This document shows positions 20,597 through 31,066 of a stretch of 33,219 nucleotides of DNA, piece after piece; within the stretch, counting starts at the first letter, position 1, and each line of letters begins with the position of its first letter. This stretch comes from an uncultured Pseudoxanthomonas sp. GTDB lineage: Bacteria; Pseudomonadota; Gammaproteobacteria; Xanthomonadales; Xanthomonadaceae. The position numbers and the translations under genes are program-made. Under the pieces are notes generated by a model. The model did not search any database. It worked only from the letters and a program-made list of their open reading frames with translations, and was not told the origin of the DNA. The stretch is from assembly GCA_937975725.1 (NCBI GenBank), contig CALJUL010000035.1:1-33219 (forward strand). The letters are read 5' to 3'.

Positions 20597-22315
20597 CCTC
20601 GCCCCCCAATCCCTGCACTTCGACGTCCGCCCGATGCCCGGATTGAAGCTGTTGGTCGGGTCCAGCCGGCGGTAGAACGCGGCCAGTTCCGGCTTGGCGC
20701 GGTACAGGTGGCCGACGTTGTGCTCGGCCGGGTATTCGGCGCCGCGCGCGTCCAGCAGCGCCCACATGCGGTGCTCCAGCGCCAGCGGGTCGGCGCCCTT
20801 CCTGACGATGTAGTCCTGGTGGAACACGTGGCAGAAGAAGTGGCCGTAGTACAGCCTGGCCACCAGTGCGTCGCCGATGTCCGGCGGCAGGGTTTCCACC
20901 CAGTCGCGGTCGTCGCGGCGCAGCGCCACGTCCAGCGCCACGATGTCCTCGACCGTGGACCGGTGCACCTCGCGGTAGCGCACGGCGGCGCTGGCCACGG
21001 CGAAGCGGTGCAGGAAGGCCTTGCGGCCTTCGTCGGCGTCGCATTCGAAGAAGTCGCCTTCCTTCTCCGCGAAGAACGCCTGCAGGAAGGTGCGGGTGGC
21101 GTCGCCGTCGCGCGCCGACACCTTCAGCAGCAGGTGGTGTTCGTAGCGGTCGCGATACGTGCGCAGCCGCGGCGGCAGGTGGTCGGGCAGCAGCGCCGTC
21201 GCCGCCTGCAACGCCCGGTCGGTGAGCCCGCGCAGGCCCAGGCGTTCGCACCAGCCGTCGATGCGGCTCTTCAGCGCGAACGCCGCCGGCACCCGGCCGG
21301 TGCCGAAACGGTCGATCAGCAGGAAGATATCCTTGCCGTAGCGGTCGCCGATGTCGAAGGCATCGCGGTGGATGTATTCGCCCGAGACCGGCAGGCGCTC
21401 GAAGGCAGTCAGCAGGTGGCGGCGCACGCCGGTCAGGTCGTCCGGATCGTTGCTGCCCAGGTAGAAGACACGCGCGGCCTCCTGCTCGAACGTGTCCAGC
21501 CGCACCGCGAACACCGCCAGCCGGCCCGCGCACCCGGAGGCTTCGTGCAGGCGCGCGGGGTCGGCGTTGTAGCGCGCCGGCGTGGGCGCATCCACCTGGC
21601 GCACGTGGTCGGCGTAGCGGTGGTCGCTGGCGGCGCGCCCAGGCTCGTGCGCGATGTCCTCCGGCCGGTAGTCGCCGGCCTGCAGGCGCGCCAGGATTTC
21701 ATCCGGCGTTGCGCCCAGGTCGATGCCCAGCCGGTTCACCAGCCGCAGCACGCCGTCTTCGCCCACCTGCGCGTACAGCGCCAGCTCGGTATAGGCCGGC
21801 CCGCGCCGCACCAGCGCGCCGCCGGAGTTGTTGCATACGCCGCCCAGCACCGAGGCGCCGATGCAGGACGAGCCGATCACCGAGTGCGGCTCGCGCCCCA
21901 GCGGCGCCAGCGTCTTCTCCAGCACGTCCAGGGTCGCGCCCGGCAGGCAGACCACCTGGCGCCCGCCGTCGATCACCTGCACGCCGGCCAGGCGCATCGT
22001 GCTGACCAGCACGACGCCGCGGTCGTAGTCTCCCCCGTCCGGGGTGGAGCCGCCGGTCAGTCCGGTATTGGCCGCCTGCATCAGCACGATGCGGCCCGCC
22101 TCCACCACCGCCTGCAACACCCGCCACAGTTCCAGCAGCGTGCCCGGCCGCACCACCGCCAGCACCGGCCCCTCGCCGAAGCGGTAGCCCCTGCGGAACC
22201 GCCGCGTGGCGCGCGCGCCGGCCAGCACCTGCGCCGCACCCACCGCGTCGCGCAGGCGCGCCAGCAGGGCGGCATCGGACAGGGCGGGAGGGACCGTGGG
22301 CGCCGCGGTGGACAT
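20573..22315 (-). CDS. dld: Quinone-dependent D-lactate dehydrogenase
   Basis: Dld oxidises D-lactate to pyruvate at the inner face of the cytoplasmic membrane and passes electrons to quinone. The 580-aa protein is close to the E. coli Dld length. An N-terminal FAD-binding type 4 (PCMH) domain has LMQAANTGLTGGSTPDGGDYDRG, LPGATLDVLEKTL and GASVLGGVCNNSGGALVRRGP. The C-terminal half matches the Dld membrane-binding/substrate domain, including GEYIHRDAFDIGDRYGKD, YEHHLLLKVSA, LYYGHFFCHVFHQDYIVRKG and AEYPAEHNVGHLYRA. The start at 22315 (MSTAAPTV) is preferred; 22354 is possible but reads through the divergent leader. The terminal residues ARRSKEVSR come from the inverted repeat. Confidence 0.95.
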   Translation of the reverse strand: MSTAAPTVPPALSDAALLARLRDAVGAAQVLAGARATRRFRRGYRFGEGPVLAVVRPGTLLELWRVLQAVVEAGRIVLMQAANTGLTGGSTPDGGDYDRGVVLVSTMRLAGVQVIDGGRQVVCLPGATLDVLEKTLAPLGREPHSVIGSSCIGASVLGGVCNNSGGALVRRGPAYTELALYAQVGEDGVLRLVNRLGIDLGATPDEILARLQAGDYRPEDIAHEPGRAASDHRYADHVRQVDAPTPARYNADPARLHEASGCAGRLAVFAVRLDTFEQEAARVFYLGSNDPDDLTGVRRHLLTAFERLPVSGEYIHRDAFDIGDRYGKDIFLLIDRFGTGRVPAAFALKSRIDGWCERLGLRGLTDRALQAATALLPDHLPPRLRTYRDRYEHHLLLKVSARDGDATRTFLQAFFAEKEGDFFECDADEGRKAFLHRFAVASAAVRYREVHRSTVEDIVALDVALRRDDRDWVETLPPDIGDALVARLYYGHFFCHVFHQDYIVRKGADPLALEHRMWALLDARGAEYPAEHNVGHLYRAKPELAAFYRRLDPTNSFNPGIGRTSKCRDWGARRSKEVSR

Positions 22316-22371
22316 GCCGCCATGGTAGCGTCCCGGCGGCGACCGGGCCCGCATGGCATCCTATGCGGCCC

Positions 22372-24105
22372 ATGGCCCGCATCCCCGACGCCTTCATCGA
22401 CGAACTGCTCGCCCGGACGGACATCGTCGAGGTGGTCGGGGCGCGCGTGCCGCTGAGGCGGCAGGGCAAGGAATATTCGGCCTGCTGCCCGTTCCACGAC
22501 GAGCGCTCGCCCTCGTTCACGGTCTCGCCGACCAAGCAGTTCTACCACTGCTTCGGCTGCGGCGCGCACGGCACCGCGCTGTCGTTCCTGATGAACTACG
22601 ACCGCCTCGAGTTCCTCGACGCGGTGGAGGAACTGGCGCGCCGCAACGGCATGGAAGTGCCGCGCGAGACCCAGCAGCGCAACCAGAACAACGACACCCG
22701 CGACCTGTTCGGCGCACTGGAAGCCGCGGCGCGCTTCTTCCAGCGCCACCTGGAAGGCAGCGACAAGGCGAAGGCGTACCTGGACGGCCGCGGCGTGGAC
22801 GCGGCCATCCGCACGCAGTTCATGATCGGCTACGCGCCGGACGGCTATTCGGCGCTGAAGGACGCGCTGGGCACCGACGAGCGGCGGATGAAGCTGCTGG
22901 ACCGTGCCGGCCTGTTCTCCAAGAACGACCGCGGCCACGTCTACGACAAGTTCCGCGACCGGGTGATGTTCCCCATCCACGACCGCCGCGGCCGCGTGAT
23001 CGCCTTCGGCGGGCGCGTGCTGCAGAAGGACGACGGCCCCAAGTACCTCAACTCGCCCGAGACCGCGCTGTTCCACAAGGGCCGCGAGCTGTACGGCCTG
23101 TGGCAGGTGAAGCAGGCCAACCAGAAGATCGCGCGGCTGGTGGTGGTGGAGGGCTACATGGACGTGGTGTCGCTGTTCCAGTTCGGGGTGAAGGAAGCCG
23201 TCGCCACGCTGGGCACCGCGACCACGCCGGAGCATGCCGAACTGCTGTTCCGCAACGCGCCGGACGTCTACTTCTGCTTCGACGGCGACGCCGCCGGCCA
23301 GCGCGCCGCGTGGCGCGCACTGGAATCGGTGCTGCCGCGGATGAAGGACGGGAGGCAGGCGTTCTTCCTGTTCCTGCCCGACGGCGAGGACCCGGACACC
23401 ATCGTGCGGCAGGAAGGCGCGGCCGGCTTCGACGCGCGCCTGCAGCAGGCGATGCCGCTGTCGCAGTTCTTCTTCGACGAACTGGCCAAGGACATCAAGC
23501 TGACCACGCTGGACGGCAAGGCACGCCTGGCCGAGCGCGCGCGGCCGCTGCTGGCGCAGATTCCCGACGGTGCCTTCGGCGACCTGATGCGCCAGCGCCT
23601 GACCGAGATCACCGGCGTGGGCGCGGCGCCGGTCGCGACGAATCCGCCCCCCACCGCCGCCTCGCGCCGCCCGGCTTCCGGCTCACCGGCCAACAGGCCC
23701 AGCCTCGTCCGCAGCCTCATCGTGCGCCTGCTGCACAAGCCCGCGCTGGCGCTTTCCATCGAATCCACGCACGGCTTCTCGGCGCTGCGCCTGCCCGGCA
23801 TGGACCTGCTGCTGGAGCTGATCGCGCTGGTGCACGCGCGGCCCGACATCACCACCGGCGTGCTGCTGGAACATTTCGCCGAGCGCGAAGAAGCCGCCGC
23901 GCTGCAGAAGCTGGCGATGCAGGACCTGCCCGGCGACGAGGAAAGCTGGCGCCTGGAGATACTCGACGCCGCGGTGCAACTGGAGAAGCAGATGCTCCAG
24001 CAGCGCCTGGAGGAATTGCAGGCCAAGCAGCGCAACGTCGGCCTGGACGAGGCCGACAAGTACGAACTGCGCACGCTGCTGCAGGCGCGCATCGGCCGGC
24101 ATTGA
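22372..24105 (+). CDS. dnaG: DNA primase
   Basis: DnaG synthesises RNA primers at the replication fork and binds DnaB helicase. The 577-aa protein starts MARIPDAFIDELLARTDIVEVV. The N-terminal zinc-binding motif is C39-x2-H42 ... C60-x2-C63. The catalytic core has RVMFPIHDRRGRVIAFGGR, and the TOPRIM segment has VVVEGYMDVVSL, TLGTATTPEHAELL and FCFDGDAAGQRAA (catalytic D-x-D). A proline/serine-rich linker at about 430-450 leads to the helicase-binding domain. An ATG at 22363 would add MRP; 22372 matches family starts. It is divergent from dld with a 56-nt gap, and separated from yqeY by three unrelated genes. Confidence 0.97.
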   Translation: MARIPDAFIDELLARTDIVEVVGARVPLRRQGKEYSACCPFHDERSPSFTVSPTKQFYHCFGCGAHGTALSFLMNYDRLEFLDAVEELARRNGMEVPRETQQRNQNNDTRDLFGALEAAARFFQRHLEGSDKAKAYLDGRGVDAAIRTQFMIGYAPDGYSALKDALGTDERRMKLLDRAGLFSKNDRGHVYDKFRDRVMFPIHDRRGRVIAFGGRVLQKDDGPKYLNSPETALFHKGRELYGLWQVKQANQKIARLVVVEGYMDVVSLFQFGVKEAVATLGTATTPEHAELLFRNAPDVYFCFDGDAAGQRAAWRALESVLPRMKDGRQAFFLFLPDGEDPDTIVRQEGAAGFDARLQQAMPLSQFFFDELAKDIKLTTLDGKARLAERARPLLAQIPDGAFGDLMRQRLTEITGVGAAPVATNPPPTAASRRPASGSPANRPSLVRSLIVRLLHKPALALSIESTHGFSALRLPGMDLLLELIALVHARPDITTGVLLEHFAEREEAAALQKLAMQDLPGDEESWRLEILDAAVQLEKQMLQQRLEELQAKQRNVGLDEADKYELRTLLQARIGRH

Positions 24106-24202
24106 CGGAAGCGCGGCAGCGCAAACGATCATTCGCCGGCGATCCGGAACACGTCTTCCGCACCACTGCGGCACAGAAACCAATCCAAGGATTCGTCACA
24201 CC

Positions 24203-24233
24203 GTCATTCCCGCACAGGCGGGCACCCGGCGGC
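24203..24233 (+). repeat. Palindromic repeat, second family (copy 2)
   Basis: A 31-nt unit beginning GTCATTCC has a stem CCCGC-ACAG-GCGGG and continues ACCCGGCGGC. It aligns with 15700-15730; the middle stem pair is C-G here and G-C there. Confidence 0.65.
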
Positions 24234-24355
24234 GTCATGCTTCCGCATCGAGGGACGAGAACATCGAATCCCGCCTGCGTAGAAACGGCGCAGTGGCAAG
24301 CAGGCCGGATGATTCCGTCCTAGACTGCCGCCATTCCCGCTCCGCTGGAACCATC

Positions 24356-26779
<2,424 letters not shown>

Positions 26780-26818
26780 GCCTGTGCCATGCAGCGACGC
26801 ATGAAGGCAGGAACGCAA

Positions 26819-26844
26819 TGTAGGAGCGACGCAAGTCGCGACCG
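26819..26844 (+). repeat. REP-like hairpin element (left member of an inverted pair)
   Basis: Head TGTAGGA, stem GCGAC, loop GCAA (GNRA type), stem GTCGC, tail GACCG. It lies 40 nt after the S9-fusion stop and is paired with the inverted copy at 26941-26966. Confidence 0.88.
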
Positions 26845-26940
26845 CAGAAACCGGGAATCCGCGATCCCGGATCGGGCGACCGCATTCAGACACGGCGCTT
26901 CCCCTGGCCCATCCATTCACCGCACGCTGCCGATGGCGTG

Positions 26941-26966
26941 CGGTCGCGACTCACATCGCCTCTACA
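26941..26966 (-). repeat. REP-like hairpin element (right member of an inverted pair)
   Basis: On the minus strand this reads TGTAGAG, stem GCGAT, loop GTGA, stem GTCGC, tail GACCG. The stem keeps pairing through a T-G wobble. It lies 26 nt downstream of the ctaB stop, so the pair separates two convergent genes. Confidence 0.82.
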
Positions 26967-26991
26967 ACGGGCACGCGGCGTGCAGGCGCCG

Positions 26992-27894
26992 CTACGCCAC
27001 GGGCGGCAGCAGCGGCATCAGCCAGTGGTCCGCCAGCAGGAAGGCGAACAGCGCCATCAGGTAGACGATGGAATAGCTGAACACGCGCATGGCGAAGAAC
27101 TCGTCCGGCGGGTCCAGCAGCCGCCATGCGTACCACAGGAAGACCGAGCCCAGCACCAGCGCGCCGCCCAGGTAGAACAGGCCGCTCATGCCGAACACCA
27201 CCGGCAACACGGTCACTTCGACCAGCAGCACGGTGTAGAACAGGATCTGCCAGCGCGTGTAGGTCACGCCGTGGGTCACCGGCAGCATCGGCACCAGCGC
27301 GCGCGCATAGTCCTCGCGGCGGAAGATCGCCAGCGCCCAGAAATGCGGCGGCGTCCACACGAAGATGATCAACACCAACAGCAGCGCGTGCGGCCAGTCC
27401 CACTCGCCCCGCATGCCGGTCATCGTCGCCCAGCCCAGCAGCGGCGGCGCGGCGCCGGCGATGCCGCCGATGACGATGTTCTGCGGCGTGGCGCGCTTGA
27501 GGAACACGGTGTAGACCACCGCGTAGCCGATCAGCGAAGCGAAGGTCAGCACCGCGGTGATGACGTTGACCCACAGCACCAGCACCGCCATCGACAGCGC
27601 CGCCAACGCCAGCGCGAAGGCCAGCGCCTGCCACGGCTTCACCTGGCCCTGCACCAGCGGGCGCCACGAGGTGCGCGCCATCTTGGCGTCGATGCGCGTG
27701 TCCAGCAGTTGGTTGATCGCCGCTGCACTGGACGCCGCCAGCCAGATGCCGAGGAAGCCCAGCGCGCCGCGTCGCAGCTCCTCGCCGTCGGGCAGTCCGT
27801 CGATGGCCAGGCACATGCCCACCAGCGCGGTGAACACGATCAGCGCCACCACGCGCGGCTTGGTGAGGTCCCAGTATTGGCGGAAGGAAGTCAT
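26992..27894 (-). CDS. ctaB: Protoheme IX farnesyltransferase (heme O synthase)
   Basis: CtaB (CyoE) attaches a farnesyl group to heme B, giving heme O, the precursor of heme A. The 300-aa polytopic membrane protein starts MTSFRQYWDLTKPRVVALIVF. The prenyltransferase motif is AINQLLDTRIDAKMARTSWRPL (N-x3-D-x2-D and K-M-x-R-T-x2-R-P), and the second aspartate/Arg region is WTPPHFWALAIFRREDYARA. The start at 27894 is chosen by family alignment; upstream residues derive from repeat DNA. It is the last gene of the leftward cta cluster. The 178-nt gap from ctaA, filled with repeats, may separate it transcriptionally. Confidence 0.97.
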   Translation of the reverse strand: MTSFRQYWDLTKPRVVALIVFTALVGMCLAIDGLPDGEELRRGALGFLGIWLAASSAAAINQLLDTRIDAKMARTSWRPLVQGQVKPWQALAFALALAALSMAVLVLWVNVITAVLTFASLIGYAVVYTVFLKRATPQNIVIGGIAGAAPPLLGWATMTGMRGEWDWPHALLLVLIIFVWTPPHFWALAIFRREDYARALVPMLPVTHGVTYTRWQILFYTVLLVEVTVLPVVFGMSGLFYLGGALVLGSVFLWYAWRLLDPPDEFFAMRVFSYSIVYLMALFAFLLADHWLMPLLPPVA

Positions 27895-27908
27895 CAGGCG
27901 CAGTGGCA

Positions 27909-28059
27909 ACGGGGAACAGGGAACGGGGAATGACGGCGTGCGTGCACGGCGGGGATCGCGCACCAACGGGATTCCAGGAGGGCGTGAACGCAACGCATCG
28001 GCAGGCCGGCGGCAGCCGACCTGGCCCCGTCTTTCGTTCCCGGTTCCCGGTTGCCGGTG
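27909..28059. repeat. Inverted GGGAAC/GGGAAT-type repeats between ctaA and ctaB
   Basis: ACGGGGAACAGGGAACGGGG at 27909 onward faces GTTCCCGGTTCCCGGTTGCC at about 28036-28055, the same repeat type inverted. The ~100 nt between them have no credible gene. The block resembles the one before yqeY and seems to be a dispersed, variable repeat. Confidence 0.6.
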
Positions 28060-28072
28060 GTGTTCATCTCCC

Positions 28073-29221
28073 TCACTCCGGCCGGCGCAGGCGCGCGAGC
28101 AACGACACCAGCGCGAACAGCAGCAGCGCGGCGCCGCCGTTGTGCGCCACCGCCACCGGCAGCGGCAGGTTGAGCTTGACGTTGAGGATGCCCAGGGTGA
28201 CCTGCGCGCAGACCAGCAGCACCAGCGCGCTGGCCCAGCCGCGCATGCCCGGGGTGCGGAACAGCCGCACCGCCAGCGCCAGCACGTAGAGCGCCACCGC
28301 CACCGCCATCAGGCGATGGGCCATCTGGATGGCGATGCGCGAGGCGCCGTCCAGCACGCCGCCCTCGTAGTCCACGCCGATGCCGCGCCAGAGCACGAAG
28401 CCTTCATGGAAGTCTGCCGGCGGCCACCACTGGCCCACGCACTTGGGGAAGTCCAGGCCGCAGGCCAGCGCGGCGTAGTTGGCGCTGACCCAGCCGCCCA
28501 GCGCGATCTGCACGGCCAGCAGCGCCAGCCCGCCGACCAGCCAGCGGCGCAGCACGCGCGCGTCGGCCAGGGTGATCGGCATGTCGGTGGCGCGCCAGGC
28601 CATCCACACCAGCAGCGAGAACGTGGTCAGGCCGCCCAGCAGGTGACCCATCACCACGATGGGCTTGAGCAGCCAGGTCACCGTCCACATGCCCAGCAGG
28701 GCCTGGAAGATGATCACCGCCAGCGTCAGCGCGGCGGCGCGGGCCAGGTCGACGTTGGACCAGCGCAGCGCCGCCAGCAGCAGCACCGCTTCGCCCAGCA
28801 CCGCCAGCACCGAGGCCGTGGCGTGCTCGCCGTGCATGTACATCGGGATCGCCGCGCCGACCAGGCCGGCGGCGACCAGGATTTGCGCGACGCCCCAGCG
28901 CCGCCGCCGCGCCGCCAGCAGCGCCAGCACCAGCACCAGTACGCCCAGCGAGGCGGCGATGTGGCGGTGCACCTGCTCGCGCCACGCCTTGTGGGTCTCG
29001 AACGGGCGGATTTCGCTGGCGGCGTGCGAGGCCACCTCGTCCACCGCCTTGGGCCACGCGGCGCGGCCGTAGCAGGTCGGCCAGTCGGGACAGCTCAGGC
29101 CGGCGTCGGACAGGCGCACGAAGGCGCCGAACACGACGACGCACAGCGTCAGCGCCACCGCCAGCCAGGCGATGCGGTGGAAATGCTTGTAGACAGCGGG
29201 ACGGGCAACGGCATTCATCAT
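28073..29221 (-). CDS. ctaA: Heme A synthase (COX15/CtaA)
   Basis: CtaA oxidises the C8 methyl of heme O to a formyl group, producing heme A for the aa3 oxidase. The 382-aa inner-membrane protein has about eight transmembrane helices. VFGAFVRLSDAGLSCPDWPTC holds the extracytoplasmic cysteine pair. Heme-ligand histidines appear in EQVHRHIAASLG, VVMGHLLGGLTT, AIQMAHRLMAV and VAVAHNGGAALL, and GGWVSANYAALACGLDFPKCVG carries a second cysteine pair. The family's two-fold internal repeat is evident. The first codons are ATGATG, so 29218 is an equal start. It follows the SCO-like gene by 19 nt. Confidence 0.96.
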   Translation of the reverse strand: MMNAVARPAVYKHFHRIAWLAVALTLCVVVFGAFVRLSDAGLSCPDWPTCYGRAAWPKAVDEVASHAASEIRPFETHKAWREQVHRHIAASLGVLVLVLALLAARRRRWGVAQILVAAGLVGAAIPMYMHGEHATASVLAVLGEAVLLLAALRWSNVDLARAAALTLAVIIFQALLGMWTVTWLLKPIVVMGHLLGGLTTFSLLVWMAWRATDMPITLADARVLRRWLVGGLALLAVQIALGGWVSANYAALACGLDFPKCVGQWWPPADFHEGFVLWRGIGVDYEGGVLDGASRIAIQMAHRLMAVAVALYVLALAVRLFRTPGMRGWASALVLLVCAQVTLGILNVKLNLPLPVAVAHNGGAALLLFALVSLLARLRRPE

Positions 29222-29240
29222 CGGAACAGTCCTGGCGCGC

Positions 29241-29822
29241 TCAGATCAGCTTGAGCAGCTTGGCGACGTCGGTGCGCAGGCCGGCCGGGTCGAAGCCCGG
29301 CGCGTAGCGCAGGATCACGAACCCGTGCGGGTCGATCACGTACACCGGCACTCCGGCGGGGTCGTCCGCCTGCGGCAGCACCGCACGCAGCGGATCATCG
29401 GCGCGCACCCGCCGCAACGAAGCCGGCTGCGGCGCACCCTCGGGATAGGCGCCGATCCAGAGGATCTCCACCTTGTCGGCGTTGTGGCCGAACAACTGCC
29501 AGACCTTGTCCAGGTCCTGCGCCAGCTTCAGGCACGCCTGCGCGCAATCGGCGCCCGGCGCCGCCACGATGCGCCATTCGCGCTCGCCGGGGTTCCAGGC
29601 GTAGGTGCTGCCGTCTTCCAGCACCGGCACGATGGCACGCGCGTCCGCCGGCGGATGCAGCATCTGCCCGTGGTTCTTGTGCATGGCCGGCTGCCAGCCC
29701 GCGAAGCGCAGCACGCCGGCGCCGAGCACCGTGCCGAAGAACAGCGCGAACAGGGCGACCAGCATCCAGCGCCCGCGACGCCGCTGCGCGGGATCGAAAG
29801 GTTGGGAATCCATGGGCGGCAT
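29241..29822 (-). CDS. SCO1/SenC-like membrane-anchored thioredoxin-fold protein
   Basis: This 193-aa protein has one N-terminal transmembrane helix (about 19-40) and a periplasmic domain. The segment GADCAQACLKLAQDLDKVWQ carries a C93-x3-C97 motif as in SCO copper chaperones. VEILWIGAYPEGAPQP and the terminal VYVIDPHGFVILRYAPGFDPAGL align in order with SCO proteins. The conserved histidine normally found just before the YxxDP strand (D-H-S in SCO) is replaced by DDPAGVP, so the copper site looks incomplete. It lies between surf1 and ctaA with 18- and 19-nt gaps, which supports an oxidase assembly role. Starts at 29822 and 29813 are both possible. The assignment is by motif order, not strong identity. 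Confidence 0.72.
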   Translation of the reverse strand: MPPMDSQPFDPAQRRRGRWMLVALFALFFGTVLGAGVLRFAGWQPAMHKNHGQMLHPPADARAIVPVLEDGSTYAWNPGEREWRIVAAPGADCAQACLKLAQDLDKVWQLFGHNADKVEILWIGAYPEGAPQPASLRRVRADDPLRAVLPQADDPAGVPVYVIDPHGFVILRYAPGFDPAGLRTDVAKLLKLI

Positions 29823-29840
29823 TTTCTCACGCCACGGCGT

Positions 29841-30560
29841 TCATTGCCCCTGCCGCGGCGCACGGTGGGCGCGCCAGGTCAGCACCAGGGCGGTGGCGAG
29901 CACCGCCAGCGCCAGCCCGAACCATTGCACCGCGTAGCCGATGTGGCGCTCCGGCGGCAACGTGTTGGGCAGCACGTCCAGGTCGCGGGCGTAGCCGATG
30001 GGCAGATCGGGGTCGAGCTTCAGCACCCGCCGCGCCAGCGACAGGCCCAGCGCCTGCTCCAGCACGCCGCGCTCCACCGCGATCACCAGCAGCGCGCCGC
30101 CGGCCTGCGGCGCCGGCGCCGACCGGGCGATGCCTTCCGAGGGCGGCGGCGCCAGCAGCCCGGCGATACGCTGCCGGCCGGCCGGCAGCGCCACCACCGG
30201 CATGCGGCGGTCAGGGGGCACCGGCAGCCAGCCCAGTTCGACCAGCAACGGCGCACCGCCGGCGGCAGGCTGGAACACGCCGTAGACGCGCACGCCGGGC
30301 TGACGTTCGCGGGTCTGGTTGTCCAGCAGGATCGGCGGCGCCGGCAGGAATTCGCCGTCGCCGGCCGCCCAGTCGTAGGTGCCGGCCCGCGCCGGTTCGT
30401 TCGCCAGCGACAGCGGCCGCGGCGCGCGCTCGCGCAGCACCTGCGCGGTGGCTGCGAGCATCGCTTCCTTCTGCTCCGCGCGCCCCCACTGCCAGGCGCC
30501 CAGGCTGCCGAACAGCGACATCGCCAGCACCGCCAGGGTCCAGCCCAGCGGCAGCGGCAT
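29841..30560 (-). CDS. SURF1-family cytochrome oxidase assembly protein
   Basis: This 239-aa membrane protein helps insert heme A into oxidase subunit I. Two transmembrane helices flank a periplasmic domain: the N-terminal WTLAVLAMSLFGSLGAWQWGRAEQKEAML with the hallmark G-x-W-Q-x-x-R-A-x-x-K, and the C-terminal HIGYAVQWFGLALAVLATALVLTW with the hallmark H-x-x-Y-A-x-Q-W-F. ILLDNQTRERQPGVRVYGVFQ and LVELGWLPV match the core. The start at 30560 (MPLPLGW) is preferred; 30602 would add 14 residues overlapping the divergent promoter area. It is the first gene of the surf1-SCO-ctaA unit. Confidence 0.92.
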   Translation of the reverse strand: MPLPLGWTLAVLAMSLFGSLGAWQWGRAEQKEAMLAATAQVLRERAPRPLSLANEPARAGTYDWAAGDGEFLPAPPILLDNQTRERQPGVRVYGVFQPAAGGAPLLVELGWLPVPPDRRMPVVALPAGRQRIAGLLAPPPSEGIARSAPAPQAGGALLVIAVERGVLEQALGLSLARRVLKLDPDLPIGYARDLDVLPNTLPPERHIGYAVQWFGLALAVLATALVLTWRAHRAPRQGQ

Positions 30561-30623
30561 GCGCCGGCTCACGCCCGCCGCCCCATGGCCGGGAATCGCC
30601 ACACCAGCCTACGCCGGCACTGC

Positions 30624-30629
30624 GATAAT
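30624..30629 (+). promoter_or_regulatory. Probable -10 element of the DUF2909 gene
   Basis: GATAAT is preceded by TGC (30621-30623), giving an extended -10-like TGCGATAAT, 35 nt before the start codon. The -35 region is not recognisable. Confidence 0.45.
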
Positions 30630-30664
30630 GCGCACCTCACCGCAACGGTCCCGCCGAGGGCGCC

Positions 30665-30942
<278 letters not shown>

Positions 30943-30973
30943 AGAGCATAAACCGGCAGGAAGTCTGCCCATG

Positions 30974-31004
30974 AAAAAAGCGACGGTTTCCCCGTCGCTT
31001 TTTT
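30974..31004. terminator. Bidirectional rho-independent terminator (DUF2909 gene / ctaE)
   Basis: AAAAAAGCGACGG and CCGTCGCTTTTTT pair perfectly over 13 bp around TTTCC. The flanking A6 and T6 runs give a good U-tract in both directions. It serves the convergent DUF2909 gene and ctaE. Confidence 0.95.
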
Positions 31005-31066
31005 CGCATCCCACCGCAGGTCTCGCGGGATCCCTGGCCTCCGGCCCCCGATCCCCGGCCCCGCTG

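Noticed and set aside
26780..26991. Searched for a small gene between the S9 fusion and ctaB
   Set aside because: Only the two REP-like elements are present; short frames have no start signals or conserved content.
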